DNA of 64,000 nucleotides. It comes from Magnaporthiopsis rhizophila (taxonomy: Eukaryota; Ascomycota; Sordariomycetes; Magnaporthales; Magnaporthaceae). A program made the position numbers and the translations under genes. The notes beneath the pieces were generated by a model, which saw nothing but the letters and a program-made list of their open reading frames with translations, ran no database searches and was not told the DNA's origin. Below, one piece after another: positions 25,435 to 35,311 of this stretch (its first letter is position 1; each line of letters opens with the position of its first letter). Location of the stretch: the NCBI GenBank assembly GCA_003049465.1, contig PYSS01000002.1:1-64000 (forward strand), in the 5' to 3' direction.

Positions 25435-25528
25435 CTTTTTTTNNNNNNNNNNNNNNNNNNNNNNNNNNNNNNNNNNNNNNNNNNNNNNNNNNNNNNNNNN
25501 NNNNNNNTTTTTTTTTTTTTTTTTTTTT
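25401..25528. other. assembly gap inside a poly-T tract
   Basis: About 40 T, then 65 N (25443-25507), then about 21 T. The real tract length is unknown. Confidence 0.95.
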
Positions 25529-25795
25529 GCCACTCGTTTATGCGTGCTATGTGTGTGTTGTGTGCATGCATGCGTGGCGTTTTACAATCCTCACCGCGTC
25601 TTTGGTCTCGGGTCATCCGGGTCCCGACCTTCCGCCCATGAGTAGGTATGGCATTTTTAGGCGACCTTTGTTTGGACCTACGTCTACCTAGACTAGAAGT
25701 TATCCAGTCAAGTTCATTGGGCTGCACTAGACTAGAAAAGGAAAGTGATTGCTTGGATGTGGAAAAGCCGCTGGTGGGATCTAAGTCGGGCGTTT

Positions 25796-25797
<2 letters not shown>

Positions 25798-25851
<54 letters not shown>

Positions 25852-25853
25852 NN

Positions 25854-25893
<40 letters not shown>
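25798..25893. repeat. poly-A tract of about 95 nt with two Ns
   Basis: Nearly pure A, interrupted by NN at 25852-25853. Its length is at the limit of assembly, so it is probably a join between contig ends. Confidence 0.95.
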
Positions 25894-25895
<2 letters not shown>

Positions 25896-26175
25896 AACCA
25901 TACAACACCAGAGTACCTAGAGTACCCGTTGCGACTAGGCAAAGAGAGAGGAAAGGATAGCCGTGATCCTTTTTAGAGGGTTGGGTGCGACTGCGCGCTG
26001 GCGAGCCCCTGAGCCCCCAAATCTCGACCGACAACATCGAACTTGGTGTCAGGGGCGCGGGTAAGATAAGAAAACTGTCGCACATCTATGAACACCCTAG
26101 GAAATTGACCCAGCGCATATGCGTCCCATCTTCCAACCGCCGTGCTTACATGGGGACTTGATCAAGGAACAAAAA

Positions 26176-26176
<1 letters not shown>

Positions 26177-26212
<36 letters not shown>

Positions 26213-26231
26213 TGTGTGTGTGTGTGTGTGT
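26177..26231. repeat. compound (AG)n(TG)n microsatellite
   Basis: An AG run (to 26210) passes directly into a TG run (26211-26231), about 125 bp downstream of the HET gene stop. Confidence 0.9.
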
Positions 26232-26355
26232 ACCAGCCGCGCAATGTAAGAAAGCGAATAGTAGACGAACCCAAACCCGGCGGAAAAAGATAGCAAAACC
26301 AAATCAACGCCGACGCCAGCATCCATCATCCTTTTCCGTGCCATTCCATTGACCC

Positions 26356-28692
26356 TTAAACAAATCTATATCGGTAAAAGGGCGTCGACGGAATCGGTTC
26401 CCATAGCCCTTTTACCTTGTCGACGACCTTGTAGCGCCGTTCACGAGTGTTGTCCGGTTCCACGCTGTCACTGTCGTCGTCTAGTTTCTCCTTGTCGCCA
26501 TCTCCATCCCCTTCCCTCCGTTTCCCCTTGTCGTCCACCTTGTGGTCCGTAAACTGCCCAGGCCCTCTGGAATCCTTCCCGGAGGGTTCCTCGGCAACCT
26601 CCTCAACCACCCACACCCAGCACGCACTCATGCTTCGAATCGCCGGGTGCGGCAACATTTCCCAAGCCGGGTTGAATGGTGTTGCCACGACGCAGGGTCC
26701 GTCAACGTCAAATGCCGACACGAGCCGTTGTGCCCGCTCCTCCTCGACCTCCTGGAGAGTTGCGTGACGCCATTTCATCGAACTGAGCATCAGCGCAAAG
26801 CTCGCCACATCGTTGGGTTCGTCCGGATCGCTCAGCCTCGGGCCCGATAGAATGTCACTGTAAAGTTGCGTTCCCACCTGTCTCTTAAGAATCGGCATGC
26901 CGTCCAGCGATTCCCACCCGGGCGGGAGTTGGTCCGCAGTCTTAACAAATTCCGGGTCGGCTTTCGATTTCCCCTTCCTTGATCGGCTGCCACTTGCAAA
27001 TGTGGCCGGGTGGTAGGAGCCGACCCATAACGTCCCTTTGGTCATGATCCGCTCGACGAACCAGGTTTGGTGATACCCATTGGTAGCTCTGTCCCTATCG
27101 AGCTGGAGGGCTGAGAATGGGTTCTTCAGGACGTCCGGATGAGTGAAAAGCTCTTTGCAGACCGTATCCGGCAGGTCCAGTCGCTGAGGGGAAACGGCGG
27201 CAACACGTAGCGATTGCCAGATGCTGTTGGCCAGTCCTGCTGCCAGTGGGTCCTCGAGCTTGAACAGATAGTGCAGAATTCGGAATATGATTCCGGCCAA
27301 TGCTTCCTGCTTGGATGGGGGCTTCTCGATGGAATCGGCATCTGGTCGCAGTTCGAATGTGATGCCGTCCGGGTTTATCCCGCCCCAGCCAGGGGAGTCG
27401 CGTGGCAAATCACAGCCATGACGAATAAGCTCGTCCTGGAGCCTACATTTTAACTCTTCGTCCGGAAAAATCTTGTCAACTTGTGCATAAGCGAGATCTC
27501 GCCGCTCGTGCATGGCCTCATCTGACTCCCCTTCTAGCCTTGTGCAGATGCAAGCGGAAATCTTCAATCTTTGCCAAATATCGGAGTACTGGTCCCGAAG
27601 GATGCTGAGATCCAGCTCTTTGTCGACCATCCAGATATAAGCGGGTAGGCGCAGGCCTTGCTCCCCCAGATCACCGAACACCACAGGCATGGGTGATGGA
27701 GGGATGGCTCGACGGACCAGCCGGGGTTTCGGGTTGTTTATAGTTTCGGGATGCGTATCGAAGGGCGAGTACAGGCTACCGACTGCTTTCGAGTTTGTGT
27801 ACATTCCGGGTACAAGCAAAGACAAATCCTGGTTGAGTAGAGCAAGTGAGGGGAGGGCTGTTTTCAGCGAGCGGTATCGCATCGCTATCTCGGGCGTATC
27901 GAGGCGGGTTTCGTAGCGACACATGTTGGCAACTATGGTGAGCCGATCGCATGTGTCGCGGCATTCCCGGGACGCAAGTAGTGTGAGAGCCGTAGCAGCA
28001 TCCATAGATTGTTCTCTGCCGAATTGACCAGGCTTAGGCGAGATGAGCCTGCTGAAGGGATTGGATTTGGCGTTAGACGTCAAGTCCGAGAATAGGGCCC
28101 CAGCCGTTTGCAGGAGGTGCAGCTGCATGCCGATCCGCAGTTGGCGGCACATTTTATTCTCGGCCTGGTCAAGGACAGTCGGGGCTAACAGCGTTAGCAC
28201 TTCCAGGAGCCTGTTGTATTCCCGGATGCTGATTCCGACAACCTCAGACGGAAGCTCGCGACGCCGGTTCGCATCCAGGCTGTGCGGGGGGTTGAATTCG
28301 TGACGAAACGCATCCCTGCCTATCACACCTGCTTCCCTTCGGAGTACGAGGAACAGCGATGAGCCAGCGTTGGTGGCTTCCTGGGTCACCCATGCACGTG
28401 TGTGCCAACGGTCGGTCGTAACCGTGTCAAGGAACTGGAGAGCCAGCAGCTGGGCCATTGTCCCGACCGATCGGAACCCCAAGGCGCGTTGATCCTTTGC
28501 GTCAAGCTTGTGGCTCCTGGCGTCGAGTTTAAGCAACGCGTCGATTGCGTTGAGCTGCAGCCGGCTAAACACCACCGTGTTGTGGCGACCCGCGGTTACC
28601 AAAGCCCGGTTGTAAATGATATCTATAGCTTGGGTGCCGATCCGCTGGTAATCCTTGTCCTCTTGAGAGCCGTCTTCGGTTGGCTGTGGCAA
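26356..28692 (-). CDS. HET-domain protein lacking the first half of its HET domain
   Basis: An uninterrupted frame of about 778 codons. The visible N-terminus is the second half of a HET (heterokaryon incompatibility) domain: EDKDYQRIGTQAIDIIYNRA matches the E-K-x-x-Q-I-x-x-M-x-x-IY block, and DRWHTRAWVTQEA matches the late W-x-R-x-W-x-x-QE block. The early blocks (Y-x-ALSY-x-WG and LWID-x-x-CINQ) are missing. Upstream sequence on this strand, read in all frames, does not supply them. The frame opens at TTG; the first ATG lies inside the domain (codon 79), so either an unrecognised upstream exon exists or the gene is 5'-truncated. A splice acceptor-like CCACAG sits at the junction. HET proteins trigger cell death on non-self recognition. 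The remaining about 650 residues match no domain I know and end in an acidic linker and a short basic tail. Confidence 0.7.
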   Translation of the reverse strand: MPQPTEDGSQEDKDYQRIGTQAIDIIYNRALVTAGRHNTVVFSRLQLNAIDALLKLDARSHKLDAKDQRALGFRSVGTMAQLLALQFLDTVTTDRWHTRAWVTQEATNAGSSLFLVLRREAGVIGRDAFRHEFNPPHSLDANRRRELPSEVVGISIREYNRLLEVLTLLAPTVLDQAENKMCRQLRIGMQLHLLQTAGALFSDLTSNAKSNPFSRLISPKPGQFGREQSMDAATALTLLASRECRDTCDRLTIVANMCRYETRLDTPEIAMRYRSLKTALPSLALLNQDLSLLVPGMYTNSKAVGSLYSPFDTHPETINNPKPRLVRRAIPPSPMPVVFGDLGEQGLRLPAYIWMVDKELDLSILRDQYSDIWQRLKISACICTRLEGESDEAMHERRDLAYAQVDKIFPDEELKCRLQDELIRHGCDLPRDSPGWGGINPDGITFELRPDADSIEKPPSKQEALAGIIFRILHYLFKLEDPLAAGLANSIWQSLRVAAVSPQRLDLPDTVCKELFTHPDVLKNPFSALQLDRDRATNGYHQTWFVERIMTKGTLWVGSYHPATFASGSRSRKGKSKADPEFVKTADQLPPGWESLDGMPILKRQVGTQLYSDILSGPRLSDPDEPNDVASFALMLSSMKWRHATLQEVEEERAQRLVSAFDVDGPCVVATPFNPAWEMLPHPAIRSMSACWVWVVEEVAEEPSGKDSRGPGQFTDHKVDDKGKRREGDGDGDKEKLDDDSDSVEPDNTRERRYKVVDKVKGLWEPIPSTPFYRYRFV

Positions 28693-28899
28693 ACATTCTT
28701 AATCTATCAAATTCATGTGCAGGCTACATGTGTCGGCAAAGCTGATGGCGCGGTCTATATATTATCTGAGGCATGGGCGTGGCGGGTCGTTCTGTCCAGA
28801 TCACGGACGCGACAGGACGCCGGCGCCTGTCGAACATGCACTCGAGGCCGGCGCAGACCCGGACCCGAAATGACAAGGGACATTCCCCCGCGCCCTGTC

Positions 28900-29510
28900 C
28901 TAAGACGCATTTGGCGAGCCGGCGATCAGTAGCGGCGCGAACAAACATACTGACCCGGTTGCTTTCTGGGCGAAGGAAGGGCGCTGGCCAGAGGAGCAGG
29001 ACTGGCCGGAAGACACCTCAGAGACGGATTTTGCCATGGCGCGTCTACTTGTGCGGAAGGAATCCTCGTCCAATATGCGGAAGCAGTCGAACCCCGCCGC
29101 ATCCGCGACGCCCAGGGACCGGAAACCGAGGGAGGAGAAGGGTGCTCCATTCCAAACCCACAATACGGGACGCTGCTTGAGAACAAAGGCGGCTTTATGG
29201 ACAAGTCTGATTGGGGATCATCGACGAGAGCAAAACGCCATGACAAAACATTGCTAGAAACAGCGCCGGCGGAGCCTTACTATTGGTTATTTCGCTCCGA
29301 CATCTTCAAGTCAACCTGTCGGAAAGTGCAAGACAGAAACGAGGCGAGAGTCATCCGGGATATCACGCCGTTAATTCTTCCACCAACGGAAATCCTTTGC
29401 ACATGCGGTGCCAGCCACCTCAAACATCTCATCGAGAGCGATAACGAAGGGTGGAAAAACTCGATCCCCTTACCAGCCCCCGCCCACAGCCTAACTACTC
29501 CCCTTTAACG
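28900..29510 (+). pseudogene. fragment of a DUF7924-type fungal gene, frameshifted
   Basis: Three successive plus-strand frames read as one protein of a family I recall as DUF7924: frame 2 with DPVAFWAKEGRWPEE (from 28952), frame 1 with FMDKSDWG, CRKVQDRNEARVIRDI and ESDNEGWKNSIPL (about 29162-29480), and frame 0 with PRPQPNYS (about 29478-29501). The breaks (near 29165 and 29475) have no splice signals. The C-terminal domain proper, with its CEVKCG-type motif, is absent. No start codon or upstream exon was found. It lies back to back with the truncated HET gene, about 200 bp away. Function of the family is unknown to me. Confidence 0.65.
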
Positions 29511-29716
29511 GCAAAGAGTTCAAGGTCTTTTACTCGGGCATCTTCCCCTCTTCATTTGGACACTACATGAGCAGGGCAACAGTCAGCCCCAGGGCAAGCT
29601 CGAGTCGACTTGCCAGCACACAATGCATAACAGCGAACTCTTGGAGGCTGGTGAGACGCAACCCAGAATATCAATTGTGGGTCTGTGTGTCTGTATTCGG
29701 GTGATGGTCAGTAACC

Positions 29717-30333
29717 CTAGAAACAGGTTGGCTCCCGGGGAATGCCATACTCTTGTGAGTGTTGGAGTTGCCACTGCGTGTGGTCCGCATTGTCGCACGT
29801 GATGGTACAAGCCATGGTGATGGGGTCGCCGCGTCCAAGGTCCCAGGCGGTTTGTACTGGCTGGGCGGCTCTGTCCTCCTCGGTGAGGACCCGGTCAGGT
29901 TTTTGCGGCCCTCGGTCCACTCGATGATTGTAGGAGAATCCTTGCCCCCGTCGATGTGGTAGAAGCCGAGGACGTCCCGAAGACGGAACTCCCGGGTGGT
30001 GCGAGAGAACCGCGTGACCAAATCCCGGGGAGGCTCGTCCGTCCGGCGAGTCGCGAACTCGAACGGCGCGCCGTCGGCAAGCCAGCGCTCCGGGTAATAG
30101 CGTTCGACGTTGGCCAGTTGCTCCGGTGCGGAGACGTTGCCCCGAGCGAGCACGATTTCCGTATCGTCAAGCTCGCAGCGGGAACGAACAAGGCAAACGC
30201 CGAAAACGTCGTCGTACTCGGAAAGCAGCTGGGCGAGTTGCTTGAAGACCGGCTCCCGGTCCACGAAATGGCCGTCGGCATGGCCAAGAGTGGGAAGAGT
30301 GTTGTAAAGATGAGCAACTGTGGCAGCTGCCAT
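29717..30333 (-). CDS. fungal protein of unknown function with a frameshift near its C-terminus
   Basis: From the ATG at 30333 the frame reads about 145 residues of ordinary protein: HLYNTLPTLGHADGHFVDRE, CLVRSRCELDDTEIVLARGNV, YYPERWLADGAPFEF, FRLRDVLGFYHIDGG and IIEWTEGRKNLT. It then becomes Pro/Ser-rich. The neighbouring frame instead continues sensibly (AWDLGRGDPITMACTITCD, then HTQWQLQHSQEYGIP) to a stop at 29717. The shift lies near 29888-29908, beside a run of five A, and no intron of credible length bridges it. Either the gene is broken or the sequence carries an indel. I recall similar unnamed fungal proteins but no function. Confidence 0.5.
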
Positions 30334-31974
30334 GACAACGAAGAGTGAGAGAACCTGGTATGGGCAGAAAACAAATGGAGAAGGCTGGAAGCTTGATGTC
30401 AGGTCTTGTCTGAACTCCTTGAGGTGCTTGGGCCTGAACGATGGATGGAATCGAGGGTTGTAAGGACCATTTGAGTACCCGGAGAGACGAAGGAGAGAGG
30501 GGAGGAGAGAAGGGAAAAAGGGAAGGAGAGAGGGAAAGAAAGAGGGAAGGAGAGAGGGAACCGGCCTCGTAAAACGATGCAGGCTCCATGATGTCATAAG
30601 GAACGAATGTGACAGGTACTATACGGTTGGTCTGGGCGAGCATGCAAGTAAGAACGAATCCCCCAATAACAATCAGGCGTTACCCGGATGATCTCCTCTG
30701 CCTACCTACCTACCTACCTTCCGGATTAAGATATTGCGGCCAGCTGCAGAAATCGAGAATGGGGGCACCAATAAAGCATCTCATCACTGCACCTATCCAG
30801 CTTCTTCGCCACTGTGGCCTCGCTTGTGCTGGGGATACGGGCCGCTGGGCCGCTCTTGGCCAAACGAGTCTTCGTTCAAACCTGGAGGCACACTATGTAT
30901 AACTCGGGCATGTAACCGCAAAATAGGGCGGGCGGATTCTGGGAATTTTAGGGCATTTTGAGGCCAAAGAGGGATTGGATGGGAGAACGAGAGGACTGGC
31001 AGGCAGCCCGTGAATGCCTGCTGTCTTCCTCTGTTTTCGTTTGTTGCAGAAGGAAGTGTGATCAGGAGTTGCTTCCCCGATCTTATGTAAGTATTATATT
31101 TAGCTCATATCAACGTTGTTGGGGATTGTATGGACCGGGGATCGAGTGACTGTGATTCGCTTTCTAGTGCTCCGAACGCGCGGCTTATTAAACACAGTCG
31201 AAACCGGACGCCTTACTGCCAGGAGGCATACGTTGGAGGGTGTACAAAATGCTATCAGACAGCAGAGCAAGTCGAAGGCAGCTAGAGCGGGCGCGTTGCT
31301 TTTGGTTAAAGAAGCCAGGGGAGTGTTACAAACAGGCCTTCTACTCCTAGGGTAAGGCACCTAGGGGCGGTGTTGAGCAGTACTGGGTTGCAAAGTCGCC
31401 TTGCACGTGACTTCGAGGGTCTGGTAGAACAGTGGTCTTGATTGCTTGCCCAAGGGGATATCTTGGAGCTAACTTAGGTTGACTAATGCCGAGGCCTCAG
31501 TCAAGACTACCTAGGACAGTAGAAAACCCTAATTCTTGTTGTGGAGACTGGTTCAGTTAGGTAAAAAACGGTTCCGCCGTTTCAATAATAAAAGAAAAGT
31601 TGGTTATATACGAACACCGGAAAAAAAAAGCTTATACTAGCCTCTTTATTAAGCGGTTGTAAAACTTATACTAAATGTATACCTTTTTTTCTTATATAAA
31701 AAAAGTTAATTTTCCCTCCACCGGCGTGCATGTATAAGCGATTTTCGTTAGCATTTTAACGGCAGATCCAGTCGCTATCCAATTAGGAAAAGGTGGGGTT
31801 TGGTCTTATAGAAAACTGGAGTTATCTGACCCACACAAAACCCGTTCGTTGCTGAGATTGGAGCACTCTTGATTCTGTGTTGGTAACCCCCATCTCCTAA
31901 CACTCATCACATCCACTCCGCAGTAGCACCCACATTCGGCTAAGGACCACACGGCGACATCCTAAACATTCACC
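30334..31974. other. intergenic region with AT-rich, repeat-like sequence
   Basis: A polypurine tract (about 30478-30560), a CCTA tetranucleotide run (about 30702-30719) and an AT-rich stretch (about 31550-31760) with many stops, like old RIP-affected sequence. A GTTGTTGGGGAxTGxATG-like start at about 31117 recurs at about 36836 and could be a terminal-repeat remnant. No gene is supportable. Confidence 0.45.
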
Positions 31975-32969
31975 ATGCTCTCAGACACGGACGGCGCCTT
32001 CAGTCAAGAAGTCCTTCGCCTTCGCGCTGAATACCAACGCCGGCGCCAGGCATCCAATCTCTGCCCTCCGGCGGGCCAACCGGTCCTCGACATGGAACTC
32101 ACCCACGGCGAGACACCAACCACAAGCATCTGGTACGAAGACGGCACCCCACTCGGCCGCTACGTTCGGCTCTTCGACATCCCTGGCACCCTCTCGGGCG
32201 ATATCCTCCGCCTCAACCGCGACCTCCCTTCCCTGCCCGGCGGCGGCCACTTCGAAATCGAAGGCGATGTCATCCGGCCCCTGGAAACCTGTCCCAACCC
32301 CCCGGAACCCCTTGACGGCGACTCGGAAGATACCAGCGACCTGATCGGCTTGCTCCCTGGGGCGCCTCCGAGCACTTTGTGAAGAAACCCAAATACCGCT
32401 CCGAGATCACCAACCTCCTCCGCCTCCAAGGCGGCCCGTGCCCCGGCACCCGCTGCTCCCCGCACCTCGTCCACCTCCTCGGTGCTTCCGCGACCGGCGG
32501 CCTCGTCTTCGAAAAGCTCGAGACCCGCGGCATCCTCGGGCGCTTCTCGACCCTGTCCACCTACAAGCGCTGGTTGCTGCACCTGCTCGACGCGCTGGCC
32601 GCGATGCACACCGCGGGCATCGTGCACCGCGACCTGCGCGTCGACAACCTGCTCTTTGGCGAGGACGGGCAGAGGCTGGTGGTGTGCGATCTGGAGGGGC
32701 GGTGGGGACAGAGGGTCGCGCCCGAGGTCGCGTGGGAGGGGGGTCCGGAGGATTCAGGATGGAGCGAGAGATCGGATGTGTATGACGTGGGCGCGTGCAT
32801 CAAGGGAATGGTGTATGCGAACGCGCCCATCACCCCACAGGTGGAGTGGCCCGTCCCAGAGCCGCTGCGCCAGGTGGTGGAGGCGTGCATGCAGGAGTCG
32901 CCCGAGGCAAGGCCCACAGTGGGGGAGCTAAGAGAGAATCTGGTGGAGGCGATTGATGTGTTTGGCTGA
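31975..32969 (+). pseudogene. protein kinase-like gene broken by a 5-nt insertion
   Basis: An ATG at 31975 opens a frame reading a fungal N-terminal region (YEDGTPLGRYVRLFDIPG, then PLETCPNPPEP and DTSDLI). Sense continues two frames later as APWGASEHFVKKPKYRSEI. Removing GGCTT (32347-32351) would rejoin the two. The second frame is a kinase C-lobe: LLDALAAMHTAGIVHRDLRVDN (catalytic loop HRDLRxDN), CDLEGRWG in place of the DFG motif, RVAPEV, then DVYDVGACIKGM, and a stop at 32967-32969. The glycine loop is poorly defined, so the family may be atypical even when intact. Intron explanations fail because no GT-AG pair of credible size fits. Total about 330 codons. Confidence 0.65.
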
Positions 32970-33996
32970 ATGATGGATACGTTCGGCGATAGGGGGATGA
33001 TGATGATAATCTTTGTGAGAAGGCAAAGGTAGGTGCCTACCTACCTCCTAAACCACCTCAGCCTGGCTCGGTGGCCCATCGGCGTCTGGGGACGCGATGG
33101 CAGAAAAGCGAGCAGCTACTCTGTCTCCTTTTACATATTATAATGAGAAGCGGTCAGTCATTAGTGAAAACAAGATGGAAATGTGCTACTTTATCCAAAT
33201 GTTGCTGGTTCTACGTTGGATGTGCGGTACAGATATGGCAGATGATTCCTTTGAGGCCTTTACTGCGCTTCTGCTGGCGAGCAGGACGGCTGTGGAAGAG
33301 AGGACTGGATCCAATCTATTCCAGTCGATACCTTTGGTCGTATGTGTCGTCTGTGATAAAGCGCTGGACTGAAGTAGGGCTCGGAGGGAACAGGCGGCCC
33401 CGACGCGGGCGTTTTGTGTGGTTTATACAGAGTGCAAGTTCTCGTGGGGACCGCAGAAGGATTCCGGCAATAGTAGGTCTTCCTTGTAGCCTTGTAGTGG
33501 AAGGCGGGGAGCCAAACTTTAAATTCGGGGTCGGGGACCCCTACTAGTCTCAGAGGCGGTATCAATTCCCGGTTTGGATAGCGGACTGCCCCACGACTTT
33601 AAACGCACGCGACCACTTGCGAACCACCAAAAAAAAAGAAAAAAAAAGAAGAAGAAGAAAAGCACGCATGTGCGATTTTATTCCGTTCAAATTAATTGGG
33701 AAATAAATCGGCGATAGTTTGGATGAATTAAGGGCTGAATTGAGAAACGAAAAAGAAAAGAAAAAAATATTGACACGTCTGGTATTCGAATACCTTGTTT
33801 GCGCCAGTTTGACTTGGGCGAACTAGTTCGAATGTCTAGGTGTGAAGGGTCCCAATATTCGCAGGGGGAAGGTCCCAATACGAGGTCGCCCAAATCATCT
33901 TGCATAAATGTTGCCCGAGCCAGCCAGCCAGAGGCGACACTGCTACCACTACAGGCTGTATGAGCGCCTAGTCAGGTAACCTTCTACCGCCCCTCT
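32970..33996. other. intergenic region
   Basis: About 1 kb, AT-rich in its second half (33600-33800, with A-runs). Two short open frames (about 33071-33547 on +, 33687-33905 on -) show no recognisable motif and are not called. Confidence 0.5.
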
Positions 33997-35275
33997 TCAG
34001 CCCACAAGCCCGGTCGGCTTCAGCCTGACGTAGCACTGCTTCGGCCGGTGCGTCAGGCCGTCGACGGCGGCGTACCCCGACAGCCCGGGCGGGCAGGCGC
34101 ACAGCTCGAAGCTCCAGAGCAGCAGCGTCAGCGAGATGCGCTGCTCCAGGTACGCCAGGCGGCGGCCGAAGCAGCCGCGCGTGCCCAGGCCGAACGGCAT
34201 GGCCGGCCCCGCCGACGGGTCGAACGCCCAGCTGCTGCTGTTATCGTCGTTATTGTCGGCGGTGTTGGTGCGCACCAGCCACCGCTCCGGGACGAACTTG
34301 TCCATGCCCTCGGCGTCCCAGCCCCGGCGGGACGACACGCCCCCGCCGGCCTTGCGGGACGACACGCCCCCGCCGGCCTTGCGGGACGTCTCGCTGCGCA
34401 GGGCGTCGTCGATGTCGCGCGCGGGCTCGGTGAAGGACGGGCCGCGCGCCAGCATGAGCAGCGTCGTGCCCTTTGGCAGCACTCGGCCCAGCACGACCGA
34501 GTCGCGGTCGCATGACCGGTCCAGCCCGGGCACGGTGCCGCCGACGCGCAGGATCTCCTCGATCACGGCGTCCAGGTACGGCGTCGCCGTCGTCGCCCCG
34601 CCCGACGACGTGATCTCCTCGACCGACGGCAGGCGCTTCTCGGCCGCCGCCGCTGCGTAGGCGGTGCGGAGGGCGTCGCGGAGCTTGGTCTGCACCGCCG
34701 GGTGGTCCGCTAGCAGCTTCAACCCCCAGAGCAGCGTGGTGCTGGAGGTGTCGTGGCCTGCGATGACGAAGCCGACCGTCTGTGTCATGAGGGCGGGTTT
34801 GTTTGTTTGTAAATGTCTGGGAGAGAGAAAAAAAAAAGGTTGTCTTGTGGGGATGAAGGACTCGGCCCCCAACGTACCTCGTGTTCCATAACCTGCGACT
34901 TGAACGCGGGCTCGCGGCCTTCCTTCTCGGCCAGGCACTTCTCGCGGTGCACCATCATGTCGAGGGCGGACCCGACCCAGGTCGTGTCCTCCTCGTCCCC
35001 TCCTCCTCCTGCCTCGTCCTTCTTCTGCCTCGACTTGAGCGTCTCGATAGCCGTGTCGATCTGCCCGTCGATGAAGGCGCTGAGCCGGCGGCGGAACCGC
35101 ACCTCGGACGGCTTCATGCTGTGGAACAGCCAGTAGGTGCCGGGAAAGGGGCTGTCCAGCACGCGCTTGAAGTTTTCGGTCCAGTGCTGCATGAGCCCGA
35201 TGGCCTCGTGGACCGGCGCGTACGTGATGTCGACGGGCGTGTCGGCGGAAGAGTCATCATCGCTGGTCGTGCTGT

Positions 35276-35311
<36 letters not shown>

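Larger units (their letters stand above)
18148..26355. other. 8.2-kb gene-poor region, rich in homopolymers
   Basis: No open frame here looks like a conserved protein or joins to others through good splice signals. Base composition is not strongly AT-rich, so this is not a classic RIP-degraded transposon. It holds many pure tracts: T-runs near 18044, 19500-19520, 21671-21691 and 23725-23746, A-runs near 22986-23007, 23900-23918 and 24489-24508, a CCCG tetranucleotide run (about 24083-24107), and the gap region at 25.4 kb. It may contain long 5' leader/promoter sequence of the PH-like gene, noncoding transcripts, or accessory spacer. Confidence 0.5.

Noticed and set aside
28694..28696. ATG just upstream of the HET frame
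   Set aside because: It is in a different frame, so it cannot start the HET protein.
29877..29911. A tiny intron to explain the frameshift in the small unknown protein
   Set aside because: The only GT-AG pairs give introns of about 30-35 nt, too short for this genome.
31550..31760. AT-rich stretch considered as a centromere or transposon gene
   Set aside because: Only about 200 bp, no coding remnants; noted only as repeat-like spacer.
33071..33547. 158-codon plus-strand frame
   Set aside because: No motif, no splice partners, overlapping alternative frames equally open.
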